64,000 bases of DNA from Eremomyces bilateralis CBS 781.70 (taxonomy: Eukaryota > Ascomycota > Dothideomycetes > Eremomycetales > Eremomycetaceae), in contig NW_022985072.1 in the NCBI RefSeq assembly GCF_010015585.1, positions 1,316,438 through 1,380,437 on the forward strand, read 5' to 3'. Every line of letters starts with the position of its first letter. The first letter of the stretch is position 1. Positions 10,801 through 22,147 of this stretch are shown here, one piece after another. Under the pieces are notes generated by a model. The model made no database searches. It saw nothing but the letters and a program-made list of their open reading frames with translations, and was not told where the DNA came from. The translations under genes were made by a program, and so were the position numbers.

Positions 10801-13800
10801 TTTGAAGGGCTAGGAACGTACCTGTCCCTGGATTTCCCAGCATCACGCAGTTGAAGCGTTCGGACGCCAGAGATGCATTCTGCCTCAGCATCGTGTCGAC
10901 CTTAGTTTTGATGGCGAGGAACTCCTGCTTGACAACGTTCAGCCCAACCATGCCCATAAGGTCATCAAGAGCCTGGCTTGTAGCGCCCGACTGCTCCTTG
11001 AGCCACTTCCAGTCTTCCTCAGCAGAGTCAAGGGGATCTAATCGGCTTCTGTGCGTTTTAAGCTCCAGTCCTGCTGGATCACTCGCTTGCATGCCGCAGT
11101 TCTCCTTCGATATCCGCAACTTTGCTTTCTGTAGCCTCGCCGCCGTGGCTCGAAGCTCTGTGGCATCTCTCCGCTTCTGCGCCATATCCTTTTTCTCGTC
11201 CTCTTCCTCCTTCATGTACTGTATCTGTCGACGCTGATGGTCAATTTCGTCTTCGATCTGCACCAGCTCCTGAATATATGCCTCTTGGCGAGCAAGCCGC
11301 TTGCTCTCCAGCTCAAGATCTCGTTTTCGTTGCCGCTCTTTCTCCTGGTCTTCGCGACGACACTCGCGGCACCTTTCGTCCTTTTGGCTGCACCTGGTCC
11401 TCAGCTTGTGGTTCCTTTCGCAGGTTCGTTCTATGACGGCTGTACACTTTCTTTGGGAGTGGTCAGCGATCCTGTGGCATCTGAGCGGGCATTCGTGCAC
11501 CCCACATGACAGCTTTGCTCCACTATACCATATTAGCTATACACTGTGAGGCGAATTCAGAGAGAGGATGGACTCGCCAAGGTTCAAAGCAGCCGCCGTC
11601 GGGGCAGTGCTGCTCGAAATCGAGAGGCATCTGCAGGATGGCCTCCCTCTCCGGGTGCCGGACGCAGTGCACCGGAAGCCCATCGTACAGGTGCCCACCC
11701 TCTTTCAGCAAATTGAAAAATGGAATCCACGCGTCTTTGCCTCTTCTAGCGCTCATGAACGTGTTCATATTCCCAATCATAATGATACAGCAGCGAGCTC
11801 GAGACAGCAGCACGTTGAGTCTTTCGGGCGCCGACATGAAGCCAATATCTCCGCTAGAGTTGCTTCTAGTTAGGCTCGCGACAATGATGTCACTCTCCTC
11901 ACCCTGGTAGTTGTCTAGAATGAATTAGAAGCGAAGAAGCGAATTGTAACAATGCTTACCGATGGTGGATAGCCGAAGGGGCTGCTTGTCGACCTTTGAT
12001 GCCGCTTGCGTCATCAGACCCGCCCGGATCAGATCGTGGGCGTCAAGATCGTTGAGTATGGGGTTGTTTTCTTCGACGAGCTTATCTCTCAAAAGCCGCA
12101 GCTGGCCGAGATACGGCGTCAAGAGAGCTATCCTGTCCGTCGTGTAGCCCTGCTGGCCCAAGTACGCGACGACCTTGAGCACCATGTCGGCCTCGAAGAC
12201 GTTTTGCTTGCTCGAGACCACAGACGGGTCTCTGCGATCGACCAGCTCGTCGACTCCGACTTCCAGATTTTCGTGGTGCACGAAGATTACTCGGTTGCGA
12301 ATCCCGTCGATGGATGGGCGATCAGCGGTCTTTGGGTCATCTAGTAAGTCGGGATACGTGAGTGCGCGAGGGAATGCCGAAATAGTCGGATGCATGCGGT
12401 GCTGCTTGCGTAGTGTGGTGTGCGGGTGACCCTGCAGTATCAGTCTCTCGAACAGCGACCTGTTCAGGTCGTAACCAAGGCCCTTTTCCACGGACAGCTC
12501 GTAATTGTTGATCTTTGGGCGGAGCTGCTTGTGGTCTCCAATCAGCACTAACTGCTTCACTGTCGGAGCGAGCGCTGTGAGGATGTGACACTCAAGAATC
12601 TCGCCGGCTTCCTCGACCAACACCATATCCGGCTTTGCAGCGCGGATAAGCTTGTTGTACATGGCGGCAGCAGTGGTAGTGCACGCGATGACCCTTTTCG
12701 AGTTGAGAACCTGGACCTTGTGCTCGTTGAAGAGCTCGCTCAATCTTTCTTGGTTGCGGTCGAGCCTCTGAACGATGATCTGGACGGACTCGGCGCGCTC
12801 TGAAATCATCGCCTTAGTCCATTTTGATTGCAGGTTCTGCCGTTCGGCGGGAGCAATGGTCCAAATCGTTGTGTCGGTCACTCGTTCTCCTAGAATTCCA
12901 GCGTCTAGACCTTTGATCCAGCGGCTATACAGGTAGTCCGGTCCGATTTCTCTTCCCCTCCTTCCCACCCTCTTCCACTGGGTACTTTCCGCTGGAAGCG
13001 TAAAGGTTTCGTGGAAGCGTTCAAAGTCTTCGGAAAACTCCAGGTACTCCATGACGCCGGAAAAAGAAATTTGAAATTGCTGGTAATTATCCCAGGCCTG
13101 TGCGAGCGCTCCCTGTATGAGGCGCCGTTCGGTCTTCAACTCATTGATGACAGCCCACGAACTTTGAGACGGCCTATGCCGCCCCTTTTGGTTTGTCAAG
13201 AGAAGAGGAGCCGTTCTAGTAGTATGCTTCGAACCGAGTCGAACCATGGCCTCGTCGGGGATCCCAACGTCCTGAAGCTCCTCAAGGAACTGGTCAAGGG
13301 CATGGTTAGTATAGCTGATGACCATGAATTTCTGATCCGTGTATTTGAAGAGGTACTTCATGATTTGCGACCCTATGAAGGATTTTCCGGTGCCGGGCGG
13401 ACCTTGAATAATCGACACTGGCGTCGACAAAGCGTTGAGAAAGGAACTGCACTGTGAGTGATCCATAGTTGTTGTGCTACCGATTCTGATAATCTTGTCG
13501 TCGGAAAATTCGACAGCACGCAGCTTAGAGACAAGGGCCTGTAACTTAGGGCTGAATTCGAACTCGAAGTCTTTAGACGTAGGGTCGAGGAGCCGTTCCT
13601 CAAGAGGAAGATTGCTGATGTCCTTGATTCCCTCCAGTACTGGTTGGTAAGCGAAGACGGGGGTACCAACAACAACGAACTGAAGATCTTCAAATGATTT
13701 GAGGGCCACCAGCGATTTTTCCAGCGCTCGGCTATCCGTGAACTGCAGCTGGACGACCGGAGGAGAGCGTACGAGCGAAGCGATGTTCCGGTCCACGAAT

Positions 13801-14864
13801 GCGAAGCCGTAAATGACCGGTCCCCGACACAGCGCACCGAACGCCTGGTGCTTGAGAAAGTTCTTGTTGCCGTCCAAAAATCGTTCCCGAGCGGAGGGCT
13901 CCATCTTCTTTAGCGACTCGAGGCCGCTGAAACATTTCAGAGACAACGAGCACCTTTTTGCTCTGGCTTCGTCTCCAGGGTCAAGGTTCACCGGAACCAG
14001 CTTCCCGAGTCGATGGGCGCTCAGTTTTCCTTTCCCCTTTCCGGTTGCGCTCTGTAAATCCTCTCGGAGCTCGGCCAGCATGTCTTCTCGAAGGAGACGG
14101 AACTGATTGTCAAGATGCACCCCGGCTCGCTCTGCGGGCTCGGAATCAAAAGCCTCGTTTACGAGGCGATAAAACGGCTTCGTCGTCGAAAGAAATTCGT
14201 CACTGGTCGGGAAGATATCGATGCGTCGAAAGTCGGCAAAGTCGTTATCGTGGCGTCCTCCTGGGGACTCCGCCGAGGCGGCCAAGGCTGCTGGAACGGA
14301 CCGCAATTGCACGGCCTTTTGGATCTTGTATCCGAACTCGCGGGTCTCCTGTGACGCCGTCTCCAGTAAGCGTCCGTTCTTGATGACTGCCTGGACATCA
14401 TTGAGCAGGTCGATTTCGAGCTTCGCGGGAAACAAGACAACCTCGTGGACCAGCCACGCAAACGGTCGAAGGCTATCCTCCGAGAGCTGGTGGTTCAGGA
14501 ACAGGCCAACTAGCGCGTTCCAGACGGTCGGTGGATGAACGACGGCGATCAGAACCTGTAGGAGAAACTGTCCATCCGCCAAAAGCTTCACTTCCGGATC
14601 GGAGAAGTAGTTCAGGAGGGGAAGCGTGTGAGTCGTTATAAATTTGAGGTTTATGTCGGCTCGCACGGAGTTTCCGATAGCTTCCATTCCTGAAGGGCTC
14701 GATACTAATAGCTCGACGCAGACTCTTGGAGGATTTTTACACGGAACGGCTTCGAGAAACAGCCTTGCGTTTGCAGGCGTGTTTATGGTCCGCCGACCGT
14801 GGATCACGTCGTGGAAGAGGCTTAGCAGCTTTCGAACGCGAGTAGGTTCTTCGAGAGTAGCCAT
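7822..14864 (-). CDS. SF1 helicase / NFX1-type Cys-His / triple CbxX AAA ATPase
   Basis: Five exons on the minus strand (11960-14864, 11578-11914, 10822-11522, 9875-10777, 7822-9782) give 2268 residues. Residues 480-1010 form a UPF1/ZNFX1-like SF1 helicase: QGPPGTGKS near 488, VEEAGE near 745, GDHKQLRP near 771, KQHRMHP near 816, DNYQGEESDI near 969, LSRAR near 1000. A Cys/His cluster (CGAKLSCGVHECPLRCH, 1080-1130) follows, then a charged coiled coil. Three CbxX/SpoVK-type AAA domains follow, with Walker A at about 1309 (GNPGTGKT), 1589 (GSPGTGKT) and 1861 (GPPGTGKT). A small Cys/His-like tail (CPMGYHW) closes the protein. Relatives include helicases of RNA surveillance and RNAi heterochromatin (Hrr1, ZNFX1); an RNA-linked role is inference. 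The frame is open upstream to 15125, but M at 14864 starts the conserved part. Introns 2 and 4 use GC donors. Confidence 0.92.
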
Positions 14865-15225
14865 TCTTCGTAAGCAATTCGTCGTCGATTGGAAGACGAT
14901 TCGTCGTCGAAATCCGAAGCAGGATCTGAGCGATATTTGTACTCTGCCTTTCTGGATTGATAGCAGAAGGTAGAGCCGTAGAGGTGAAGGGGGCGCGGCA
15001 AAGGTGACCCAGGCCAGTGGATATGGAACTGCAGTGTAACACAAGATGTACTGCCATTCGCACAGAACCTGGAAAGACGCAGCAGCCGTTGACCGGTCAG
15101 AATAATGCCAACAACGCGGCAGCAAACGAACGCAAAGGATGTAAGGTATAACTCTTGACTGTTAGCCTGATGAAGCCCAGAGGAGGATCCAAACTTTCTT
15201 TCAATGTTCCATAGCCACGATCATC
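14865..15225. promoter_or_regulatory. Shared divergent promoter, helicase/AAA gene and 15226 gene
   Basis: The 361 nt between two head-to-head start codons must hold both promoters. The helicase frame stays open across most of it (to 15125), so part of the segment could be 5' leader. No TATA box or recognised operator was found. Confidence 0.55.
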
Positions 15226-16573
15226 ATGCTAGGCCAGTACAGAAGAGGACCAGGCGGGAGGAACTGGCGTACATCGGCGCCGAAAAAGGTGGAAACTCCA
15301 TCTCCGCCTTATGGGACGCTGTTGAAGTCCATAGAAGTGAAAGATCTGGATGGGGAGTCGACATCTTTCAGTCAAACGGCTACCATCACAGATAGCCGTC
15401 TCGTTGCCTCTTACAACTGGGTCGACGGGAATACAGTAGAACCAACCATTCTCGTGCCAGGTAGGAACAGAGTTTATCACTGTGGAACAGACTTACAAGG
15501 CTACAGGGAAGCCACCGCGGTGGACACCACTCACGGAGGCCATGAATCTCGCTCAGGACTCCGGGGAGTATTTTCGAGACAAGAACGCTGCTCGGTACCC
15601 CAAGCACCCGATGGAGCCGGCAGTTCTGGCCCTCCTCGCGACCGACCCGGCAGTTCGAACTAAGCTCGACGTTATCGGGTGCGGAAGCACGATCGGGAAC
15701 CTGCTGCGATTCGTTCGTGGGAAAGACAAGCCGTTTCGTATGCTCGTCGAGTTGGTTCAGGACACCGTCTTCTTCATCCGGAGGGAAAACTCCCCAACCG
15801 AGCTCCTTCATGACGTCTACGGATACGGTCACACGTTTCCGGAAGTGTATACGAGCTGGGAGCCCGACGTCAAGGGATCTGCATCGCACCAGAGGCTGGT
15901 TCGGTACTCGTTCGGAGGGCTTCAGCTTATCGTGAGGTTTGAGGGAGATGGATACCTTGCAAAGTCCCCATCGTCGTCCGAGGCATCCCAAGACGCCAGC
16001 GTGGACGACCTCATCTCGGGTCTTCCGGTGGCCGCAAACATCTCAGAGAAGGTATCATCGGGAACCAAGTTGAAGGTCCAGCGCGCGGGCGAAGTGGTAG
16101 ACCAGGACTTCATCTTCGACCTCAAGACTCGAAGTGTTAATAAAAAGAACGACCAAGACACATTGGGAGAAGAGCTTCCTCGGATGTGGGTTTCGCAGAT
16201 TCCCAACTTCATCCTCGCCTATCACACTCGTGGAGTCTTTCATGACATCGAAGTCAGCGATGTGCATCAGGACGTCGAGGAATGGGAGAAGACTCATAAC
16301 CAGCAACTGTCCAAGCTGGCGGCTTTGATCCACCGAATCATCGTCGAAGTTCGCGGACGACCAGACGGAAAACTGGAGCTATGCAATGACGGCTCCGGCG
16401 AGTTGGAATTTCGAGAACAGCGATCAGAAGCCGGCGACGCGTTGTCGGTCGAAACCAAAGCTCTGTGGGTGAAGGACGTTGATTCTGACGAACCTGATAT
16501 CGTTTGGGCGGCAGATGATGACTACACTGCGTGTACAGAGTCCTGCGGGTACTGCGGCCAATGCACCTATTGA
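15226..16573 (+). CDS. Uncharacterised fungal protein (family often labelled GGPP synthetase)
   Basis: Exons 15226-15460 and 15507-16573 encode 433 residues; the 46-nt intron joins VPG to KPPRWTPL. Conserved blocks are YNWV, YFRDKNAARYPKHPMEP, GCGSTIGNLLRF, FFIRRENSPTEL, GYGHTFPE and SHQRLVRYSFGGLQLIVRFE. Fungal databases often name such proteins geranylgeranyl pyrophosphate synthetase, but no DDxxD prenyl-diphosphate motif is present, so that name looks wrong. The block order, with a late VRFEGDG strand, vaguely recalls Rai1/DXO-type decapping enzymes; this is a weak inference. The extreme C-terminus has a CxxxCxxCxxC cluster. The 15204 ATG is in another frame and was rejected. It shares a 361-nt promoter with the helicase/AAA gene, so joint expression is plausible. 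Confidence 0.85.
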
Positions 16574-17710
16574 ACGGCTATAAGTAATAATATTTTTCGC
16601 CTTGTACGCCGATTACCGTAGCTTCCAATAAGAACACGAAGTAGAATCATGGACAATGGCATCTCGGTATTATCTCGTGCTTACTCTTTACTCCTTGAGG
16701 GGAGTTGCAACTCCGGCCCAGAGATCGTATATAACCTGGCTAGGAGAGGAAGCATGCCGCAAACACCGGCCACAGCTCTTAGATGCCAGGACCTAGGAAG
16801 ATATCATGATAGTATAGTATAGTCAGCGCGGCAGCGTATCTCATAATAGAGGTATTTGAATGAACGTGTTCGTTCTGGGGGTTCCCAAACAGCAACATAA
16901 GATGGAGACATTCCTGTGGATCAGCTTCAACTTTTGCGTACTCTCCACGACTGACTTATGGGCAAGGAACGAAGGACTCCCATCGAAACAGTACCAAAAA
17001 ATTACCGAAAACATCGCCGGATCCAGAACGATGGTTAGGGGGTGGATAATCAAGTAAAAGACTCAGAAGTAAGAAGTGTGAAAGTGAAATCCGCATGTAG
17101 CACCTCATTAGTAGCCGGCACTAACAAGGCGACTAAGCAGCCCGGATAGCGACCCCGACAATCGAGACTCGGGGCCCTCGGGGCCCTCCCGTGCAGCCAG
17201 TAGGATTGGCGTTGATACGCATCCAGAACTAAACTCGAACTAAACCATCGAACTCCAAACATGGAAAATTAGAACCCCATCAGCTAGTTAGTTTCCCCTA
17301 AAAATTAGCCACACCCCACAATCGAACAAATCCACCGCCGATACACGTGTAACGCGCAGCGGTAGCCCACTCTGCCCCTCCGAAGTCGAAGCCGGCGTGT
17401 CGAGCGGAGGTGGAGTGACGTCTCCCGGTCACGGCGACGCTTGGGGGGAGCTGGGAGTGGGGACCTGATTAGGCGATTTCGGGCGAATGGGGGAGGATAT
17501 ATAAAGATCATGCGATGTCCGGAACTTGGTTGCGCGTAGCGAATTTGGTGAATTAACTTAATTATTGATGTCTAAGAATCGAAATTTAATATACGAAGCA
17601 CTATCCACAGTGAGTACGGGTCGTTTTGAAGTTTATGGAGGGAATTGGCGGTATATCCGACTAACTGGTTACAGCTCCCAGTATCTTCAACAACCTAAGT
17701 ACCTATCACC
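16574..17710. other. Intergenic region between the 15226 gene and the SDR gene
   Basis: About 1.1 kb without a supportable gene. A 65-codon frame at 16860 resembles nothing known to me. A short tandem duplication of CGGGGCCCT-like sequence lies near 17170-17188. The last 220 nt contain a TATA element and a leader leading to 17711. Confidence 0.5.
17498..17505 (+). promoter_or_regulatory. TATA box candidate for the SDR gene
   Basis: TATATAAA lies 206 nt upstream of the SDR start codon in a G-rich background, a plausible core promoter position with a leader of about 170 nt. No transcript data are available. Confidence 0.5.
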
Positions 17711-18650
17711 ATGTCAAAACTCCTTGAAGGCAAGGTAAGCCACCATTCCATCCCATCCCATCCCATCCCATCCATCCCCCTTACGAACCCCAACCCCCCT
17801 CCCCTTTCCCTCCTCCTCCCATCACCGATCACCTAACCCTCCCTAGGTCGCCATCATCACCGGCTCCGGCGGCGGCCTCGGCGCCACCATCGCCACCACC
17901 TTCCTCACTCACGGCGCCTCCGTCGTTCTCTCTGACATCTCCACCACGCGCCTCTCCGACAAGCTCGCGTCCCTCTCCGCCCTCGGGCCCGTCCACGCGG
18001 TCACCACAGACATCACCTCCGAAGCTTCCGTGGCAGCGCTCTTCTCGGCCGCGAAAGAGAAGTTCGGACGGGTGGATATCCTCGTGAATAACGCGGGGGT
18101 GATGGATAAGTTCGACCCGGTGGCGGAGCTGGAGAAGGAGTTGTGGGATCGGGTGATCGGGGCGAATTTGACGGGGACGTTCCTGTGTAGTCGTGCGGCG
18201 GTGCGGGAGATGTTAGGAGATGTCGACGCAGAGGAGGCGGTGGTGGAGGAGACGAGGGGGGAGGGGATGCCGGCGCCGGCGCCGCCGACACGGGGGGTGA
18301 TTTTGAATATCGGGTCGGTGGCGGGAGTGCGGGGCGGGAGCGGGGGAGCGGCGTATACGGCGAGTAAGCATGGAGTGATTGGGTTGACGAAGAATACGGC
18401 GGCGGCGTACGCGAGGAGGGGGATTCGGTGTAATGCGATTTTGCCCGGGGGGATGGCAACGAATATCAGCGATTCACTGGCGAAGGGGATTAATACGGAG
18501 GGGTTTGGACTGGTGCAGAAGACAATGGCGGTGGGGGCACCGTTGTGTGAGTTAGGGGATGTGGCAGAGTTATGTGCATGGTTGTGTGGTGGGAGTCGGG
18601 TGGTAAATGGAGCGGTGGTGGCAGCGGATGGGGGGTGGACGGCAGCGTAG
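17711..18650 (+). CDS. Short-chain dehydrogenase/reductase (classical SDR)
   Basis: Exons 17711-17734 and 17847-18650 encode 275 residues: eight codons (MSKLLEGK), a 112-nt intron, then VAIITGSGGGLG. The NAD(P)-binding TGxxxGxG motif sits at residues 13-20, the structural NNAG motif near 98, the catalytic Ser in NIGSVAG, and the catalytic YTASK pair after it; N/D-rich strand residues follow the classical fold. An acidic position after the second strand (LSDIS) suggests NAD(H) preference, which is inference. A 25-residue insert (Glu/Pro/Ala-rich) between the NNAG region and the Ser strand is unusual. The substrate is unknown. Codon choice switches from C-ending before about 18030 to G-ending afterwards. 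Confidence 0.9.
17743..17779 (+). repeat. CCCAT microsatellite in SDR intron 1
   Basis: Five or so copies of a CCCAT pentamer (with slight variation at both ends) occur just after the donor site of the first SDR intron. Confidence 0.85.
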
Positions 18651-18853
18651 GGTGGAGATAGGGATGAAGATGAAGGGTTGGAGGAGGGGGTAGATGGATT
18701 TGTTGTCATGTATAGAAACTTGTTCTATTAGGGCGCTGGTACACCGGTTATGAAAGACTTGAGCGGCAGAATCGTTCGGAAGGAAAGGGGTATTTAGGAG
18801 CGCGGGTACATATTCAATCAGACCAAATGCCTTATGATGCCAGGGACCTTTCT

Positions 18854-20283
18854 TCAAGAAGATTCATTCGTAGCGTCAAAGACCGGTGCGAACTCAAAGC
18901 TCTGCCTCTTCGATCCGCTAGTCGCTCTACAGATGAATTAGTACTGATGGTTGGACGAATAACAGATGAGACAACATACTTTCGGATGACCCTCTCCATC
19001 GCATCCAATCCTCGTGCCAACACATCCATCTTCGGCCCATACGACAGCCGAACATAGTGGTGACACGTACTATCAAAGAGATCTCGTCGCTTCGCCGGAT
19101 TCAGATCGAAGAAAATGCCCGGGACAACGATGACCTTCGCCTCGAGGCACGCTTCGAAGAAGTTGAGGCCGTCGTTGATGGCTTCCGGCAGCTCGGACAA
19201 GTTCAACCAGATGTAGAACGTACTGGAGACGGTCAGTACTTCCCAACGGAAAAAAGGAGGGTCGGGTACCTGTTCGGGACGTAGGCGAGATCGAATCCCA
19301 TGTTGCGCAACCGCATCACCACGTAGTCCCGCTTATCCCGGAAATGCTTCTGCAACGCCACCATCTCGCACCGCACCCGATCCGGCTCCAACATCGCAAC
19401 CGCTGCCTCCTGAAACGGAACATTCGTCCCGCCGTCCAGATACGACCCACACGATCCGATTGCCTTAATGAACTCCTTCGGCCCCAGAATCCACGCCACC
19501 CGCCACCCCGGCAGCCGAAACCGCTTCGTCAGACCATCGATAATCAACACATCGTCGGCATTCACATCCACGATGTTGTCGGCCGCCGAGATGACAGTGC
19601 CGTCGCAACCAGAGGTGTAGTTATACCCGCCGTAGAACTCATCCATGATCAATGTCGCCCGCCCGCGGCAGATCCCCTGGATCTCCTGCAGCTCGTCGGA
19701 CGGCATGACCATGCCGGTGGGATTGCGCGGATTGGACGTGAGGATGACAGAGGTGCCGCGGGCGATCTCGTGGGCGATGGTCTCGGCACTGATGTGATAG
19801 CGGTCGTCCTCGGCCAGCGGGATGGGGAGGGCGGAGAAGTTGCGGAAGAGGGAGAGCATCTCGTTGTAGGCGGTATAGTCCGGGATGAAGAAGCCTAGGT
19901 AGGCGTTGCCGAGGACGGCGGCGATGCGGATGAGGCCGGCGCGTCCGCCGGGGACGATGGCGACGTTCTCCCAGGTGTATTGGCTGGGTTTGCCTTGGCG
20001 ATGGTGGGCATTGTAGAGATGAGCGACGGCGTCGCGGAGGGGTCTGATGCCGGCGGTGGGGCCATATTCGCGGCCGCTGACGCTGATGGGGATGGATTCG
20101 GGACGCTTGAAGCAGCCTTCGATATCGTCTTCCACTTCGGGAGCGCCTTGACCGAGATTTGCCCAGGCATGCGGTTCGTCGAGGTAGCCGTGGTCGTAGG
20201 CTCTTTCGCTCGTCCAGACCACGCCGGTCGAGGCACGAGACGGATCGAGGCCGGCATGGTGTTTGGGGGATTCGTGATGTTCT
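18854..20283 (-). CDS. Class I/II aminotransferase (ACC-synthase-like), first exon unresolved
   Basis: PLP-dependent fold-type I aminotransferase. Supported exons: 19270-20283, 18980-19222 and 18854-18926, with 47- and 53-nt introns. Motifs: EYGPTAGIRPLR (N-terminal substrate region), NPRNPTG near residue 170, the PLP-ring Asp region DEFYGGYNY, and the Schiff-base Lys in DGLTKRFRLPGWR; the C-terminal domain ends HHYVRLSYGP and a short tail. Fungal relatives are often labelled 1-aminocyclopropane-1-carboxylate synthase or kynurenine aminotransferase; the exact substrate is not decidable here. The conserved TGVVWTSERAYDHGY block has no in-frame ATG in front of it. An acceptor TTTTCAG at 20284-20290 suggests a small upstream exon; one candidate is 20473-20495 (M plus about seven codons) with a weak donor. 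Confidence 0.88.
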
Positions 20284-22147
20284 CTGAAAAGACGATGGAC
20301 GATTGAGGATTGTTCTAGTGAATGGTAAGTTGTCTGACTGGGGTTTAGATTGTAGATGTTAATATCCGGAAGGCTTTAGAATCGAGTAGTTCAATTGATG
20401 TTACAGGGGGTGTAGCGGGCAAGAATGGATTACAACGTGGATATAGATTGCAGTTCATGGGTTCCCGTACACCGAATGTAGGTATTACTGCTCATGGGTA
20501 GCTATCTCGCAGAAGGCCAAGGCGAGCGATGGGGAGCCGGGCTGGCATGGCTGGGCCTTGGCAATGCTTCGCTTTCGATCCTCGAGGGTTTTGATATGTA
20601 TTGTAGCAAGATGTTCGCGTGGATGGACTAAAAGAAAAAGAACTGCGATAGGAAGAAGCTGACGGTCAAAGTCGTATTCACACGCTTACCATTGTTAGAG
20701 TTTGTCCTTGCTAGTGACATGCGCCGCAAGGTAGAGGACATGGACTCTGTAGCGGTATGAGACATGTTGAACGGCGAAATCAATGTCTGGATATATGATA
20801 CTGAGAGTGTAAGAAAGAAGGAAAAGTTTAGGGAATAATCTGATTGCTAGATGACGACGTTGGACATCTGAAAGAAAAATGACACAGGATTATAAGGACG
20901 ACGGTGGATGCTGCCAACCGGGTAGGGCCGCCAAAGCGTTTATAACGTTACTGTCGGGAGACCGAAATGCTAACTGATCATCATTTACCTAATCGTCTGG
21001 GTACTGGCTCTTAGCAGTAAATATATTGCTTTTCTTTGTTCTTGATTGTACCAAATGGACGGTAGCGAGGGAAGGTAGCGAGGGAAGGTAGCGAGGGAAA
21101 GTATGCACCGAGGAGAGGAAATGGGAGGGGAGCACCCCACAGTTGCATGACATGCCGCTACCAGTCTGAGGTGGGAAAACCAGCTTCTGGATTCGTCAGG
21201 ATGGTGATACTCCCCCCGTGATCGGGTATTTGCAGCGATGAAAGATGCTAATTCGGTGCAGCGGAAGCGGAGAGAATGGGCATGCAGCCTGACTGGAAGG
21301 ATTTATCGATTCTGGGATAAGTACCCGAAGCATGTGCTGGTTCCGTCCAACGCGTCAATCGAGGTCGAATGTAGGATATTAGGAGGATCGGAGGGATTTG
21401 ATTTGGTAAAAAATGGAACACAATGCCCTGGAATCGATATATGAAGTGGAGACGAGACTGGTCGTCCCATGTATCGTGAAGGTATTTTAAGGGTTGAAAG
21501 AAGCGGAGTTGAAGTCGAAGGGACGATGACTGACGCTGAGGGAGCGGTGTGGCCTGAATGCCTCAGGTTGCATTTTGTTGCGTTGGCCGATGTCCGATAC
21601 GAGCGACAACAATGTTATGGTACTCCCGTATGGTATCATTTCATCCTCCATCCTCCATCCTCCATCTTCAATCAACAAGATCGTTTCAAGATACCTAATC
21701 CTGTTTATCAAGAACCCCGATTCGGTGGTGGAGAACCCTGGAAAGCCCGTCCAGACTCCAGAAACCCGGAAACTCGGTATCAAATGCCACTGGAAACTGT
21801 GGGATATTGTTAGCTGGACCCCTAAGACGCCCCCCCTGAAAGCCCCGATTCCCCCAATTCCCTCGATTTTCTCCCCCCGACCGGCGGATAGCCGCCCCTT
21901 AAAGCTATTAAACCCCCCTCAACCCTCGTCCGCGTTCCATTCTTCGTTTTCTTTCCCTTTTTCTCGCCCAAAAACCCGTAATTCCCTTACCCACATCTTC
22001 ACCGAAGAACTCTAAGTGATCACCATATCCGTGACCGCGACCCAGCTATCCCTAACCTCTCGACGTCTATACTACACTTAACAGATAATATCCATTTCGT
22101 TTTTCGAGTCGTCATCTCGAGGGGCAATTCACTCGGGTCTGTCAACC
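20284..22147. other. Divergent intergenic region, about 1.8 kb
   Basis: Lies between the minus-strand aminotransferase and the plus-strand Zn2Cys6 gene, so it holds both promoters and perhaps the small first exon of the aminotransferase. It contains a perfect 13-bp tandem triplet at 21061-21099 and a short CATCCTC repeat near 21650. The last 300 nt are pyrimidine-rich, like a 5' leader. Frames at 21238 and 21575 look non-coding. Confidence 0.55.
21061..21099. repeat. Tandem repeat, 3 x GGTAGCGAGGGAA
   Basis: Three exact, contiguous copies of a 13-bp unit (21061-21073, 21074-21086, 21087-21099) in the divergent promoter region. It is perfect, so it is recent or maintained. Confidence 0.95.

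Noticed and set aside
11523-11837. Read-through of the helicase exon past FEPW as a separate C-terminus
   Set aside because: It would end within about 20 codons and separate the helicase from its Cys/His cluster, whereas the GC-AG junction restores the conserved FEPCGAKLSCG order.
15204-15395. Alternative ATG at 15204 for the 433-aa gene
   Set aside because: It is in a different frame and stops before the conserved blocks; 15226 leads straight into them.
15226-16573. Geranylgeranyl pyrophosphate synthase call
   Set aside because: No Asp-rich prenyl-diphosphate motifs are present.
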